A stretch of 64,000 bases of DNA from Frondihabitans sp. PAMC 28766 (GCF_001577365.1 NZ_CP014513.1:1364001-1428000); one strand, 5' to 3'. Shown: positions 37,444 to 46,458, counted from the first letter of the stretch. The notes: generated from the letters alone by a model not told the origin. Made by a program: numbers and translations.

Positions 37444-38736
37444 TCAGACCTTCGAGCGCCAGTCCTCGGCGTCCATCTCCTGCTCGGCCTGAATGGCGAC
37501 GGGCAGGGTGATCGAGCCCGTCTCGGGCGCGATCACCATGCTCTCGTCGCGGCGGTGGCGCAGCACGTCGTTGACGTACGACGTCAGGGCCTCGGCGATC
37601 GGCACGTCGCGGCCTTCGGCCTGCGACTGGTACCAGCGGTGCTCGAGCAGCTGGTGGAAGATCTCGGCCGGTTCGAGGCGACCGCGGAGGTCGCGGGGGA
37701 TCGCCCGCACCACCGGCTCGAACACGCGGGCGGCCCACTCGTGGGCGACTCGCTCTTCGTCGAGATCCTGCTTTTCGGGCCGCATCGCGTAGGCGTCGAG
37801 ATCGTTGAGGAGGCGCCGGGCCTGGTTCTCCTGCGCGTCGAGGCCGGTGAGGCGCAGGAGGCGTCGCGAGTGGTGCCCGGCGTCGACGACCTTGGGCTGG
37901 ATCCTGACCTGGCTGCCGCCCTCGGTCGTCTTGATGGCGAGCTCTTCGATGTCGAAGCCGAGGTCGTTGAGGCGCTCGACGCGGTCGTTGATGCGCCAGC
38001 GCTCCTTGTCGGAGAAGGTCTCGGTGCCCGTGAGCTCCTTCCAGAGGCTGCGGTACTTCGCGACGATTCCGGCCGAGATGTCGACGGGGTCCATCTCCTC
38101 GTCGAGGCGACCGCCGGCCTCCAGGTCGAGCAGCTCGCCGGCGATGTTGACGCGGGCGACCTCGAGGTCGTTCTCGCGCTGCCCGTTCGACAGGCCGCCG
38201 GGGTAGAGCTTGCCGGTCTCGGCGTCGACGAGGTAGGCCGCGAACGCGCCGGCATCGCGACGGAAGAGGGTGTTCGAGAGAGACACGTCACCCCAGTAGA
38301 ACCCGATGATGTGCAGCCGCACGAGCAGCAGGGCGAGGGCGTCGACGAGCCGGGTCGCGGTGTCGGGCCGTAGCGTCTGAGAGTACAGCGCGCGGTAGGG
38401 CAGCGAGAACTTCAGGTGACGGGTGACCAGCACCGGGTTCAGCTCGTTGCCGTCGTCGTCGCGACGGTTCGTGATCACGGCGAGCGGGTCGACGCACGGG
38501 ATGTCCATGCGCTGGAGCGTCCGCAGCATCTCGTACTCGCTTCGGGCCATCTCGCCGGAGGTCTCTTTGATCGCGATGACGTAGCCGCTGAGGTACGCGA
38601 ACCGCACGAGGTGCCGCGAGATGCCCTTCGGCAGCGTCGCGATCGAGTCTTCGGGCCACACGTCGAGCGGCAGATTCCACGGCAGGTCGAGCAGGGCCGG
38701 GTCGGCGGTGGCCGAGGTGATGTTGAGCGAGGTCAC
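37444..38736 (-). CDS. DUF4032 protein with kinase-like fold
   Basis: 430 residues. The N-terminal half looks like an LPS-kinase/RIO-type fold: a candidate nucleotide-binding Lys (YVIAIKETSG), Glu in ARSEYEMLRTL, a catalytic-loop-like GFYWGDVSLSNTLF (D and N in HxDxxxxN spacing) and DAETG in place of DFG. The C-terminal part is the DUF4032 domain (RIQPKVVDAGHHSRRLLRLTG, EHRWYQSQAEGRDVPIAEA). Substrate unknown. Start GTG 38736; it is followed on the same strand upstream by the UgpC-type gene with a hairpin between. Confidence 0.75.
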   Translation of the reverse strand: MTSLNITSATADPALLDLPWNLPLDVWPEDSIATLPKGISRHLVRFAYLSGYVIAIKETSGEMARSEYEMLRTLQRMDIPCVDPLAVITNRRDDDGNELNPVLVTRHLKFSLPYRALYSQTLRPDTATRLVDALALLLVRLHIIGFYWGDVSLSNTLFRRDAGAFAAYLVDAETGKLYPGGLSNGQRENDLEVARVNIAGELLDLEAGGRLDEEMDPVDISAGIVAKYRSLWKELTGTETFSDKERWRINDRVERLNDLGFDIEELAIKTTEGGSQVRIQPKVVDAGHHSRRLLRLTGLDAQENQARRLLNDLDAYAMRPEKQDLDEERVAHEWAARVFEPVVRAIPRDLRGRLEPAEIFHQLLEHRWYQSQAEGRDVPIAEALTSYVNDVLRHRRDESMVIAPETGSITLPVAIQAEQEMDAEDWRSKV

Positions 38737-38782
38737 GGTGTTCCGTTCGAAGAGGGTCGCAGGATCCGGCGGCGTGTCAGAC

Positions 38783-38840
38783 GACGACGGCCCGCCTCGG
38801 TCGCCCGGCCGAAGCGCGGGGACGAAGACGGGCCGTCGTC
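38783..38840 (-). terminator. Terminator after the UgpC-type ATPase gene
   Basis: GACGACGGCCCG (38783-38794) pairs with CGGGCCGTCGTC (38829-38840); the loop has its own C/G-rich stem. It begins 11 nt past the ATPase stop. Confidence 0.8.
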
Positions 38841-38850
38841 AGGGAGCGTA

Positions 38851-39951
38851 TTACGCGCTGACCACTGCCTTGTCGCCGAGGCGGAGACCCGACTCGGTGT
38901 TGAAGACGTGGATGCGGTGGGCGATCGGCGTGATGTAGACCGTGTCGCCGGCCGACGCGTGCGCGCGGCCATCGACGCGAGCGACGATGTCGGCGCGCTG
39001 GCCGTCGACATCGGCGTGACCGTAGAGGTAGCCGTCGGCGCCGAGCTCTTCGACGACGTCGACCGCGACCTTGAGACCCTCGCCCGAGGTCGAGACGACG
39101 ACGTCTTCGGGGCGGATGCCGACGGTGACGCTCTTCTGCGTGGCCTGCGAGGTGATGTCGCGCTCGACCGCGGCGACCGAGGTGCCGAACTGGATGCCGC
39201 CGTCGACGATGTCTGCAGGCAGGAGGTTCATGGCGGGCGAGCCGATGAAGCCGGCGACGAACACGTTGTCGGGCTTCTCGTAGAGGTCGCGCGGGGTGCC
39301 GACCTGCTGCAGGACGCCGTCCTTCAGCACGGCGATGCGGTCACCCATGGTGAGGGCCTCGGTCTGGTCGTGCGTGACGTAGACCGTGGTGACGCCGAGG
39401 CGGCGCTGGAGCGACGCGATCTGGGTGCGGGTCTGGACGCGCAGCTTCGCGTCGAGGTTCGACAGCGGCTCGTCCATGAGGAAGACCTGGGGCTGACGGA
39501 CGATGGCGCGACCCATGGCGACGCGCTGACGCTGACCACCCGAGAGTGCCTTCGGCTTGCGGCTGAGGTAGGGCTCGAGGTCGAGCAGCTTGGCGGCTTC
39601 GAGCACGCGGGTGGCGCGCTCGTCCTTGTTCACGCCGGCGATCTTCAGGGCGAAGCCCATGTTCTCGGCGACGGTCATGTGCGGGTAGAGCGCGTAGTTC
39701 TGGAAGACCATGGCGATGTCACGGTCTTTCGGGGGCACATCGGTGACGTTTCGGTCGCCGATGAGGATGTCGCCCGAGTTGACCTCTTCGAGGCCGGCGA
39801 GCATTCGGAGAGTGGTCGACTTTCCGCAACCGGACGGGCCGACGAGCACGAGGAACTCGCCGTCGGCGACCTGCAGGTCGATCCCGTCGACTGCGGGGCG
39901 GGTGGAACCCGGGTAGAGACGGGTTGCCTTGTCGAACGTCACTGACGCCAT
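38851..39951 (-). CDS. ugpC: Carbohydrate ABC transporter ATPase, UgpC/MsiK type
   Basis: 366 residues. Walker [10 protein letters not shown] (about 39-47), Q-loop FQNYALYPHM, signature LSGGQRQRVAMGRA, Walker B VFLMDEPLSNLD, and a C-terminal TOBE/MalK regulatory domain. No permease or binding protein is adjacent, which is typical of MsiK, a shared ATPase serving several sugar importers in actinobacteria. RBS AAGGAG precedes the ATG. The ugp label gives family only; the sugar specificity is not readable. Confidence 0.9.
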   Translation of the reverse strand: MASVTFDKATRLYPGSTRPAVDGIDLQVADGEFLVLVGPSGCGKSTTLRMLAGLEEVNSGDILIGDRNVTDVPPKDRDIAMVFQNYALYPHMTVAENMGFALKIAGVNKDERATRVLEAAKLLDLEPYLSRKPKALSGGQRQRVAMGRAIVRQPQVFLMDEPLSNLDAKLRVQTRTQIASLQRRLGVTTVYVTHDQTEALTMGDRIAVLKDGVLQQVGTPRDLYEKPDNVFVAGFIGSPAMNLLPADIVDGGIQFGTSVAAVERDITSQATQKSVTVGIRPEDVVVSTSGEGLKVAVDVVEELGADGYLYGHADVDGQRADIVARVDGRAHASAGDTVYITPIAHRIHVFNTESGLRLGDKAVVSA

Positions 39952-40060
39952 GATGTTTCTCCTTCACCGGCAGGTACGTGCCGGACGATCCGTTGTGAAT
40001 GGATGGCTCTGGGGCCTCGGCGGTCAACGGTGACCGCCTCGCTATTTATAGCACCACATG

Positions 40061-40066
40061 TACCCT
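40061..40066 (+). promoter_or_regulatory. Predicted leaderless -10 (TACCCT)
   Basis: TACCCT ends 8 nt before ATG 40075. A TATAAAT stretch on the other strand (40043-40049) probably serves the divergent UgpC-type gene. Confidence 0.45.
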
Positions 40067-40074
40067 TGGGGGCA

Positions 40075-41093
40075 ATGAGCGACGACGACGAGCAGGGCGA
40101 CCGGGGGCACCGCCGCCAGGCCGCGCGCGAGAAGGCGCAGCTCGCCCGACGTCGCCAGAAGCGCCGTGCTCGGGGCGGCCGGTGGGCCATCCAGGGCGGC
40201 GTCGCGATCCTGGTGATCGCTGCCGTCATCGCTGTCGTCGTGGTCGTGCGCTCGGGCGGCGGAGCGAGCGGGGCGACCCCGCGCAACATGGCCGGCGACG
40301 GCATCACGATCGGCAAAGGCCTCGTCGCCGAGCGCACGGGCGCCGCGTCGTCGACGACTCCGAGCGCCAGCAGCACTGCCCCCGCAGCGACACCGTCGCC
40401 ATCGACGTCTACGCCGACTACCTCTGCCCGATCTGCGGGTCGTTCGAGAAGACCGACACTGCGTACATCCGGGGCCTCGTGAAGTCGGGAGCGGCCACCG
40501 TGACGTATCACCCCTTGGCGATCCTGACGTCTCAGTCGCTCGGCACGAAATACTCGGTGCGATCGGCGAACGCGGCCGCGTGCGTCGCCACCTACTCGCC
40601 CGACGCCTTCTTCGACTTCAACGCGGCGATGTTCGCGAAGCAGCCCGCCGAGAACACCTCGGGGCTCAGCAACGCCCAACTGGTCTCGCTCGTGAACGGC
40701 GTCGACGGCATCACCTCGACCTCTCGGATCGACAAGTGCATCAGCGACGAGACGTACGCCTCGTGGGTCGCTGACGCCACCCAGCGCGCGCTGAGCGGGC
40801 CGATCCCCGGGGCTCGCATCTCGAAGATCGCGTCGACGCCGACGGTGCTCGCGAACGGCCAGCAGTACAAATACTCGACTCCGTTCACCGTCGAAGAGTT
40901 CAGCAACTTCGTGGTCACGGCGGCCGGCAACAGCTACTCCGCCGACCCGACGGCCACGGCGACGCCCACCCCGACGGCGACGGGCGGCTCCGCGGAGACC
41001 GCCACCGCGAAGCCCACGGCCACCCCGACGCCCACGGCGAGCGGCAGCCCGGTGCCCGGGGTCAAGAAGATCGGCACGCCCGCGACCCGCTAG
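40075..41093 (+). pseudogene. Membrane-anchored DsbA-like thioredoxin-fold protein, frameshifted in a C run
   Basis: A basic cytoplasmic N-terminus (REKAQLARRRQKRRAR), one transmembrane helix (VAILVIAAVIAVVVVV) and an extracellular DsbA/Thioredoxin_4 domain with active site CPIC (DVYADYLCPICGSFE). The C-terminus is a Thr/Pro/Ala-rich tail. The first part runs from ATG 40075 to SASSTAP and the second, one frame over, begins RSDTVAIDVYADYL. One missing C in CCCCC 40379-40383 explains it. The expected function is oxidative folding of exported proteins. A sequencing indel is more likely than a dead gene. Confidence 0.82.
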
Positions 41094-41097
41094 GCCG

Positions 41098-41601
41098 TCA
41101 GGGCTCCAGCCGGTGCAGCACGACGTCGCTCACGGCCCCGGCATCGAGGGTGAGCGTCATGAAGGTGCGGAAGGGCTGGCGCCGGCGGTCCGTCGGCGAG
41201 CCGGGGTTCAGCATCCTGCGCCCCTCGGGTGTCACCGAGTCCCAGGGGATGTGGCTGTGGCCGAACACCACCAACTCGGCTTCAGGATGCGACGTGTCGG
41301 CCCGCACCTCCCGCCCCGCCTTCTGCCCGGTCTCGTGCACCACGGCGATTCGCACGCCACCTTCGACCGCCTGCTCCACCAGCTTCAGCCGGGTGTCGAA
41401 CTCCGGCCCGTCGTTGTTGCCCCGCACGGCGAGCAGCCGGGACGAGCGCCGCTCGAACTCGTCGAGGAGGGCGATGCCCGTCCAGTCGCCCGCATGGATC
41501 ACGAGGTCGGCGGCCTCGACGGCCGCCCACACCTCGGCCGGAAGGGTTCGGGCCCGAGAGGGGACGTGGGTGTCGGAGACGAGGGCGACAGACGTGGGCA
41601 C
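41098..41601 (-). CDS. YfcE/MJ0936-type metallophosphoesterase
   Basis: 167 residues from GTG 41601. All metallophosphoesterase blocks are present: SDTH, HAGDW, RGNNDG, HETG (DTH / GD / GNND / H) and GHSHIPW. The family hydrolyses phosphodiesters in vitro; the physiological substrate is unknown. The start is supported by a -10-like TACCGT ending 6 nt upstream on the minus strand and by family length. It converges on the DsbA-like gene. Confidence 0.88.
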   Translation of the reverse strand: MPTSVALVSDTHVPSRARTLPAEVWAAVEAADLVIHAGDWTGIALLDEFERRSSRLLAVRGNNDGPEFDTRLKLVEQAVEGGVRIAVVHETGQKAGREVRADTSHPEAELVVFGHSHIPWDSVTPEGRRMLNPGSPTDRRRQPFRTFMTLTLDAGAVSDVVLHRLEP

Positions 41602-41676
41602 ACACCGACGGTACGCGGCGGCCGCTAGCCTGGGGCGCAACCCGTCGATCGATCACACCGACGAAAGCAGCGACTC

Positions 41677-42834
41677 ATGGCCCTCTTCCGACGCAGCCCG
41701 CCGCAGCCTTCGACCGAGCCGGTCGAGTCGCGCGGCAGCGTGACCTGGGCCGCGCAGCGCACGCTCTGGACGGACTCGTTCGGCCGCCTCGCGACCCGCT
41801 GTCTGCAGATCGTCCTGGTGGTCGCAATCGCCGCCGGCGTCGTGTTCGCCATGACGCAACTCAGCCTCGTCGTGATCCCCGTGGTGCTGGCGCTCATCTT
41901 CGCGTCGGCGATGTATCCCTTCCTCGAGCTCATGCGGAGGCGCGGCCTGCCGTCGATCCTGGCGACCTGGATCGCGCTCGTGGCCATCATCGTGATCCTC
42001 GGGCTCGTGGTCTGGCTCATCGTGTCGGCCGTCGCCAACCAGGCGGGCGCTCTGGCGAAGCAGGCTGTCAAGGGCCTCGACGAGCTGCAGAGCTACGCGA
42101 AAGACGGCCCCTTCCACATCAGCGACAAGCAGATCCAGCAGGCGGTCGACGCGATCTCGCACTTCGTGCAGTCGAGCCAGTTCTCGTCGGGGGCGCTCGC
42201 CGGGGTGTCGGCGGCGACCAGCTTCGTGACGGGGCTCGCGCTCTTCGTCGTCGTGCTGTTCTTCTTCATGAAGGACGGGCCGAAGATCTGGGGCTTCCTG
42301 CTGCGGCCGTTCGAGGGCGGACAGTACGAGAGGGCCGTCCGAATCGGCGCCAAGACGGTCTCGACGATGGGCGGCTACGTGCGGGGCACCGCAACCGTGG
42401 CGCTCGTCGACGCGCTGGGGATCGGCATCGGCCTGTTCATCCTCCGGGTGCCGCTCGCCATCCCGCTGTCGGTGTTCGTGTTCATCTCGGCGTTCGTGCC
42501 GCTCGTCGGGGCGACCGTCGCGGGGATCCTGGCGGCCCTCGTCGCCCTCGTCGCGAACGGCCCCGTGGCGGCGATCGTCGTCGTGGCGATCGTCATCGCC
42601 GTCAACCAGCTCGAGGGCAACTTCTTGCAGCCCGTCGTGATGGCACGTTCGCTCAAACTGCATCCGCTCGTCGTGCTGCTCGCTCTGACGGCGGGCACGC
42701 TGCTGGGCGGCATCATCGGCGCGATCCTGTCGGTGCCGGTCGCCGCGGTGGCCTGGGGCATCGTCACGATCTGGAACGGCCCGACGCAGCCCGCCGAGTT
42801 CGCGCGGCAGAAGCGCCCCGAGCGTGAGATGTAG
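41677..42834 (+). CDS. AI-2E family transporter (PerM/YdiK-like membrane protein)
   Basis: 385 residues with about eight hydrophobic helices (CLQIVLVVAIAAGVVF, WIALVAIIVILGLVVWLIV, LVVLLALTAGTLLGGIIGAIL). The family-typical EGNFLQPVVM and the central soluble section (DELQSYAKDGPFHISDKQIQQAVDA) are present. The name comes from TqsA; real substrates in actinobacteria are unknown and may include ions or peptides. Single-gene transcript behind TAGCCT at 41626. Confidence 0.88.
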   Translation: MALFRRSPPQPSTEPVESRGSVTWAAQRTLWTDSFGRLATRCLQIVLVVAIAAGVVFAMTQLSLVVIPVVLALIFASAMYPFLELMRRRGLPSILATWIALVAIIVILGLVVWLIVSAVANQAGALAKQAVKGLDELQSYAKDGPFHISDKQIQQAVDAISHFVQSSQFSSGALAGVSAATSFVTGLALFVVVLFFFMKDGPKIWGFLLRPFEGGQYERAVRIGAKTVSTMGGYVRGTATVALVDALGIGIGLFILRVPLAIPLSVFVFISAFVPLVGATVAGILAALVALVANGPVAAIVVVAIVIAVNQLEGNFLQPVVMARSLKLHPLVVLLALTAGTLLGGIIGAILSVPVAAVAWGIVTIWNGPTQPAEFARQKRPEREM

Positions 42835-42841
42835 CAGGCCC

Positions 42842-42920
42842 CTCGTGAACTTCGCGCCTCTGACGCACCTCGGGCGAGCTAGCGAGAAGCCGCCGAGTGC
42901 GTGAAGTCGGCCACGGGGGG
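42842..42920. terminator. Imperfect inverted repeat between the AI-2E and ROK kinase genes
   Basis: CCCCTCGTGAACTTCGCGC near 42840 is loosely complementary to GCGTGAAGTCGGCCACGGGG near 42900. It separates converging genes and probably terminates both. Confidence 0.45.
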
Positions 42921-42921
42921 C

Positions 42922-43887
42922 TCAGCCCAGCAGGTGCGCCTGGTGCACGAGTGCGGCCGCACCGATGAGCGGGCTCTCGTCGGAGAGCCCGGAGGCGACC
43001 ACCCGGATCCTGGTGGCGTAGCGGTTGTACGCCGCCTCGTCGATCACGGCGCGCACGAGGTCGAGATAGTCGGGGCTGACCCGCGAGAAGCCTCCGCCGA
43101 CGGCGGCCACGTCGAGGTCGAGCAGCGTCGTCACGGCGGTGATCGCCTCGCCGAGCGCGGTGGCGGAGCGCTTCACGGCTGCGATCGCGATCTCGTCGCC
43201 CGCCGCGTAGTCGCGCGCGAGGTCTTCGCCGCGCTCGCCCGACCAGCCCTGCGTCTGCGCCCAGGCCACGGTGTGCGGCCCGGATGCCAGCACCTCGAGG
43301 GTCACGTCGCGTGAGCTCTCGCCGGGCGTGCGTGTCGCGATCTGCAGTTGACCGATGTGCCCCGCGTTGCCGGTGCCGCCCGAGAGCAGCCGGCCGCCGA
43401 CGATCAGGCCGCCACCGACACCCGTCGAGACGGTGATGGCGAGGGCGTTGTCGATACCCTGCGTGGCGCCGACCCAGTGCTCGGCGAGGGCGAGGCTCAC
43501 GCCGTCGAGCCGCAGCGTGACCGGCACGGAGTCGGGCAGAGTCGAAGCCACCAGACCTTCGACGAGGTCGCGCAGCGGAAACCCGCGCCACGACGGCAGG
43601 TTGATGGGCGAGACGGTGCCCTCGTGCAGATCGACCGGGCCGGCGCTGCCGATCCCCACGCCGACCACGGCGTCTCCGGTCGGCAGCGCCTCCAGGGCCT
43701 GCTGCACGACCGCCCGCACGCACTCGGCCAACTGGTCCGACGTCGACTCGGCGCCGGTCGGGCGACGGTCGCGGCTGGCAGCGAGCAGAGTGCCGTCGTC
43801 GGAGACCAGGGCCGCCTCGACCTTGGTGCCGCCGACATCGACGGCGAGTGCGTAGTTGGTCACGGCCACAGGATACCTGCGCTTCAT
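42922..43887 (-). CDS. ROK-family sugar kinase
   Basis: About 321 residues from ATG 43887; GTG 43869 or 43863 are alternatives. ATP-binding ALAVDVGGTKVEAALVS, GIGSAGPVDLHEG, and STGVGGGLIVGGRLLSG with GNAGHIG supply the ROK core. The zinc cysteine cluster seen in many ROK proteins is absent, and there is no helix-turn-helix, so this is a kinase rather than a repressor. Glucose or another hexose is a guess. It is separate from both sugar clusters in this window. Confidence 0.85.
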   Translation of the reverse strand: MKRRYPVAVTNYALAVDVGGTKVEAALVSDDGTLLAASRDRRPTGAESTSDQLAECVRAVVQQALEALPTGDAVVGVGIGSAGPVDLHEGTVSPINLPSWRGFPLRDLVEGLVASTLPDSVPVTLRLDGVSLALAEHWVGATQGIDNALAITVSTGVGGGLIVGGRLLSGGTGNAGHIGQLQIATRTPGESSRDVTLEVLASGPHTVAWAQTQGWSGERGEDLARDYAAGDEIAIAAVKRSATALGEAITAVTTLLDLDVAAVGGGFSRVSPDYLDLVRAVIDEAAYNRYATRIRVVASGLSDESPLIGAAALVHQAHLLG

Positions 43888-43969
43888 GACAACGTGAGAC
43901 AACGCAGGATCCGGGGGACGCCTCGTCGATCCTGAACGCGCCATCATGCCGTGGGTCGAGCATGAGCGC

Positions 43970-44443
43970 ATGACTTCAGTGAAGAGCGAAGAAGACGTCA
44001 GCGTGCCCATCAGCGTCGTCTACGACCAGTGGACACAGTTCGAGAGCTTTCCGCAGTTCATGGACAGCATCCAGAAGATCACGCAGACCGACGACACGCA
44101 CTCGCACTGGGTCGTCAGGATCGCCGGCGTCGAGCGCGAGTTCGACACCGTCATCACCGAGCAGATCCCCGACGAGCGGATCGCCTGGAAGAGCGTCGAG
44201 GGCGACGCGCATTCGGGCGTCGTCACCTTCCACCGCCTCGGTGACGCCGCGACGCGAATCGTGGTGCAGCTGGAGTGGAAGCCGGAGGGCTTCGTCGAGC
44301 ACCTCGGTGCGATCCTGCAGGTCGACGACATCGCCATCGACCGCGATCTCGAGAAGTTCAAGGAGATCATCGAGGCCAACGGGTTCGAGACCGGCTCGTG
44401 GCGCGGTACCGTCGATCGCGCACCGGACGCGACCGGCCGCTGA
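43970..44443 (+). CDS. SRPBCC-family (polyketide cyclase/dehydrase-like) protein
   Basis: 157 residues. The START-like fold is indicated by VSVPISVVYDQWTQFESFPQFMDSI at the N-terminus, the family pattern of WVVRIAGVEREFDTVITEQIPDERIAW, and a long C-terminal helix (DRDLEKFKEIIEANG). Such proteins bind small hydrophobic ligands in actinobacteria; none is identified. The ATG at 43970 has no ribosome-binding site. It is followed 14 nt later by a small acidic protein. Confidence 0.85.
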   Translation: MTSVKSEEDVSVPISVVYDQWTQFESFPQFMDSIQKITQTDDTHSHWVVRIAGVEREFDTVITEQIPDERIAWKSVEGDAHSGVVTFHRLGDAATRIVVQLEWKPEGFVEHLGAILQVDDIAIDRDLEKFKEIIEANGFETGSWRGTVDRAPDATGR

Positions 44444-44457
44444 GCAGGGAGAAAGCC

Positions 44458-44688
44458 ATGGCACGCGAAGACCACTACCTCGACAACGGCGACAACGAAG
44501 AGAAGGCGTCGCACGAGACCGCCCTCGACCGCGAGGTCGAAGGCGGTGACCCGCTCGGCACTAACCCGAACGTCCCGGGTGCCGCGACTGCCGACGAAGA
44601 CGACCACGGCTACGACGAGGGCCAGGACCCCGAGAAGAAGACCTGGGCGGACGACACGAGCGGCAAGACGCTCGGCACCGACATCTGA
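44458..44688 (+). CDS. Small acidic hydrophilic protein
   Basis: 76 residues, no hydrophobic core, with many Asp/Glu (NGDNEEKASHETALDREVEGG, DEDDHGYDEGQDPEKK). It begins at ATG 44458 after GGGAGAAAG. Probably intrinsically disordered. No family is recognised. It is likely cotranscribed with the SRPBCC gene. Confidence 0.7.
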   Translation: MAREDHYLDNGDNEEKASHETALDREVEGGDPLGTNPNVPGAATADEDDHGYDEGQDPEKKTWADDTSGKTLGTDI

Positions 44689-44689
44689 C

Positions 44690-45775
44690 TCACTGGGTCG
44701 GTGCCACGGGCGCCTTCGGCTGACGGCCCTTCCACGGGCCGGGCCCCTTCGGCACCAGCACGTCGTGGGTCGCGCGGGCCTTGCCCGACAGGTACCAGTT
44801 CGATCGCCCGCCGGTCTCGACGGGTTGCATGCCGACGACGACCTTGCCGCGGGAGTGCATCTCGGCCATGTCTTCGAAGGCCTGCACGATGTACTCGAAC
44901 GGGTAGAAGCCCGAGATGAGCAGGCGGACCTTCATGTCGGTGAGCAGCTTCACCAAGATCGTGAGGACGCGCGCCGGCTCGGGGTCGGCGGCGCCCGCCT
45001 CGAGGAAGCGGAACTCGACAGCCAGCCGGTCGTCGCTCGACGAGAAGTGCTCGTCGTCGACGCCGAGAGACTTCGCGAGGGCGGGGTTGTCGCCGCCGAA
45101 GTTGTCGATGAACGCCGTGACGTCCCGCCCGGCTGCCTCGCGGATCCTGCCCTCGATGCCCTCGCCGTACGTGACCGGCACGACGCCGATCGACCGGAGA
45201 TAGTCGTGGTTCTGCGGGCTGCAGGTGCCGATCACCTTCCAGCCGGCGACCATGGCCAGCTGGCACTCGATGCTGCCGACGCCGCCGGCCGCGGCCGAGA
45301 TCACGAGCACCGGTCGCGGCTCGATCGTGCTGCGCTGCTCGGGGTCGATGCCGATCGACGACACGATCGCGTAGGCGGTGCACCCGGCGAGGTACAGGCC
45401 TCCTGCGACCTCCCACGGGATGATGTCGGGCTTCTTGACGACCTGGCTTCGCGGCACGACGACATAGGTGGCGTGCGAGCCGCCGCCGATGGCGTGGCCG
45501 ATGACGGCCTGCCCGATGTGGAGGTCGTGCACGCTCGCGCCGCGCTTCACGACGATGCCCGCGAAGCAGGACCCCTGGCGCGCCGGCAGCTCTTGCGGCA
45601 GGCGCTCTTGGAAGTCACCGCGGCGGATGAAGTTCTCGATGTGGTTGAGGCCCGACGACACCACCTCGACGAGAAGCTCGTCGGGGCCGGGCGTGGGCAT
45701 GGGGTGCTCGGTGATGTGGAGCACGCTCGTGTCGCCGTAGTCGTCGTATTCCAGAACGCTGTAGGTGCTTTTCAT
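44690..45775 (-). CDS. MDR-superfamily zinc-independent alcohol dehydrogenase/quinone oxidoreductase
   Basis: 361 residues. N-terminal GroES-like domain (PGPDELLVEVVSSGLNHIENF), Rossmann nucleotide loop SAAAGGVGSIECQLA (NADPH-type), and C-terminal FYPFEYIVQAFEDMAEMHSRGKVVV. The catalytic zinc ligands of true alcohol dehydrogenases are missing, pointing to a quinone or enoyl reductase type. Substrate unknown. It ends 2 nt before the stop of the acidic small gene on the other strand. Confidence 0.85.
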   Translation of the reverse strand: MKSTYSVLEYDDYGDTSVLHITEHPMPTPGPDELLVEVVSSGLNHIENFIRRGDFQERLPQELPARQGSCFAGIVVKRGASVHDLHIGQAVIGHAIGGGSHATYVVVPRSQVVKKPDIIPWEVAGGLYLAGCTAYAIVSSIGIDPEQRSTIEPRPVLVISAAAGGVGSIECQLAMVAGWKVIGTCSPQNHDYLRSIGVVPVTYGEGIEGRIREAAGRDVTAFIDNFGGDNPALAKSLGVDDEHFSSSDDRLAVEFRFLEAGAADPEPARVLTILVKLLTDMKVRLLISGFYPFEYIVQAFEDMAEMHSRGKVVVGMQPVETGGRSNWYLSGKARATHDVLVPKGPGPWKGRQPKAPVAPTQ

Positions 45776-45883
45776 GAGATGACCCCTCTGTCGTGAGGGA
45801 AGTCTGCGCTCGAGTCTCAGAAAGCGCCCGGTGAATCACCAGGTTGGCGCCCAGCCGGTTGCCAGGAGCCGATCGGGGGCGGG

Positions 45884-46435
45884 TCAGCGCCCTTCGGCAG
45901 CCCGCCTTGCCGCGCGCTCGGCGTTGCGCTCGCGCACCCGGATCTCCTCGTCGCGCACCTCGGCCAGGTTGTAGCGCTCCTGCGACAGCCACTGCGGCAT
46001 CTCTTCGAGAAGGGTCTGGATCTCGTCGGTCGTCAGCGTGTCGGCGATGCCGCCGCGGGCGAGCCCCGAGATCGTGACACCGAGCTTGCGGGCGACCTCC
46101 TGGCGGGGGTGAGGCCCGTTCAGGCGCAGTTCGACCAGCCACGTCGGCGGGTTGGTCGAGAGCTCGTCGAACTCCTCGCGAGTGACCGGGTTGTCTTGGA
46201 AACTCTGGGGCGTGGCCGGCAGGAAGACGCCGAGCTTCTTGGCCGCCGTGAACGGCTTGAGGCTCTGCGGCGCCTTCGACCGGGGCTTCGGCTGCTGGCG
46301 TTTGTCGGGGCGGTCGGTCGTGTCGGGCTGGCTGGTGTGGTCGGTGTGGTCGGTGTGCTCGGCGTCGCGGGGGAGCGAGGTCTGGGTCGGTGCGCTCTCG
46401 GGCGAAACCGGCTGCTCGCTGTTCTCGGTGGTCAT
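45884..46435 (-). CDS. DUF5997 family protein
   Basis: 183 residues. A disordered N-terminus (1-55) has a HTDHTDHT micro-repeat, encoded by tandem GTGGTC-type DNA repeats. The conserved part (60-150) reads LKPFTAAKKLGVFLPATPQSFQD and TREEFDELSTNPPTWLVELRLNGPHPRQEVARKLGVTISGLARGG, which ends like a small helix-turn-helix or DNA-binding element. Function unknown. It diverges from an orphan LysR-type effector domain only 23 nt away and shares its -10 region. Confidence 0.82.
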   Translation of the reverse strand: MTTENSEQPVSPESAPTQTSLPRDAEHTDHTDHTSQPDTTDRPDKRQQPKPRSKAPQSLKPFTAAKKLGVFLPATPQSFQDNPVTREEFDELSTNPPTWLVELRLNGPHPRQEVARKLGVTISGLARGGIADTLTTDEIQTLLEEMPQWLSQERYNLAEVRDEEIRVRERNAERAARRAAEGR

Positions 46436-46442
46436 GAGCCTC

Positions 46443-46452
46443 AGGGTACCCT
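46443..46452. promoter_or_regulatory. Shared palindromic -10 for two divergent leaderless genes
   Basis: AGGGTACCCT reads TACCCT on both strands (plus 46447-46452, minus 46448-46443), so the two -10 hexamers overlap by 2 bp. Spacers to the start codons are 6 nt (GTG 46459, plus) and 7 nt (ATG 46435, minus). The whole intergenic gap is 23 nt, with no ribosome-binding site for either gene. Confidence 0.65.
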
Positions 46453-46458
46453 TCAGGC

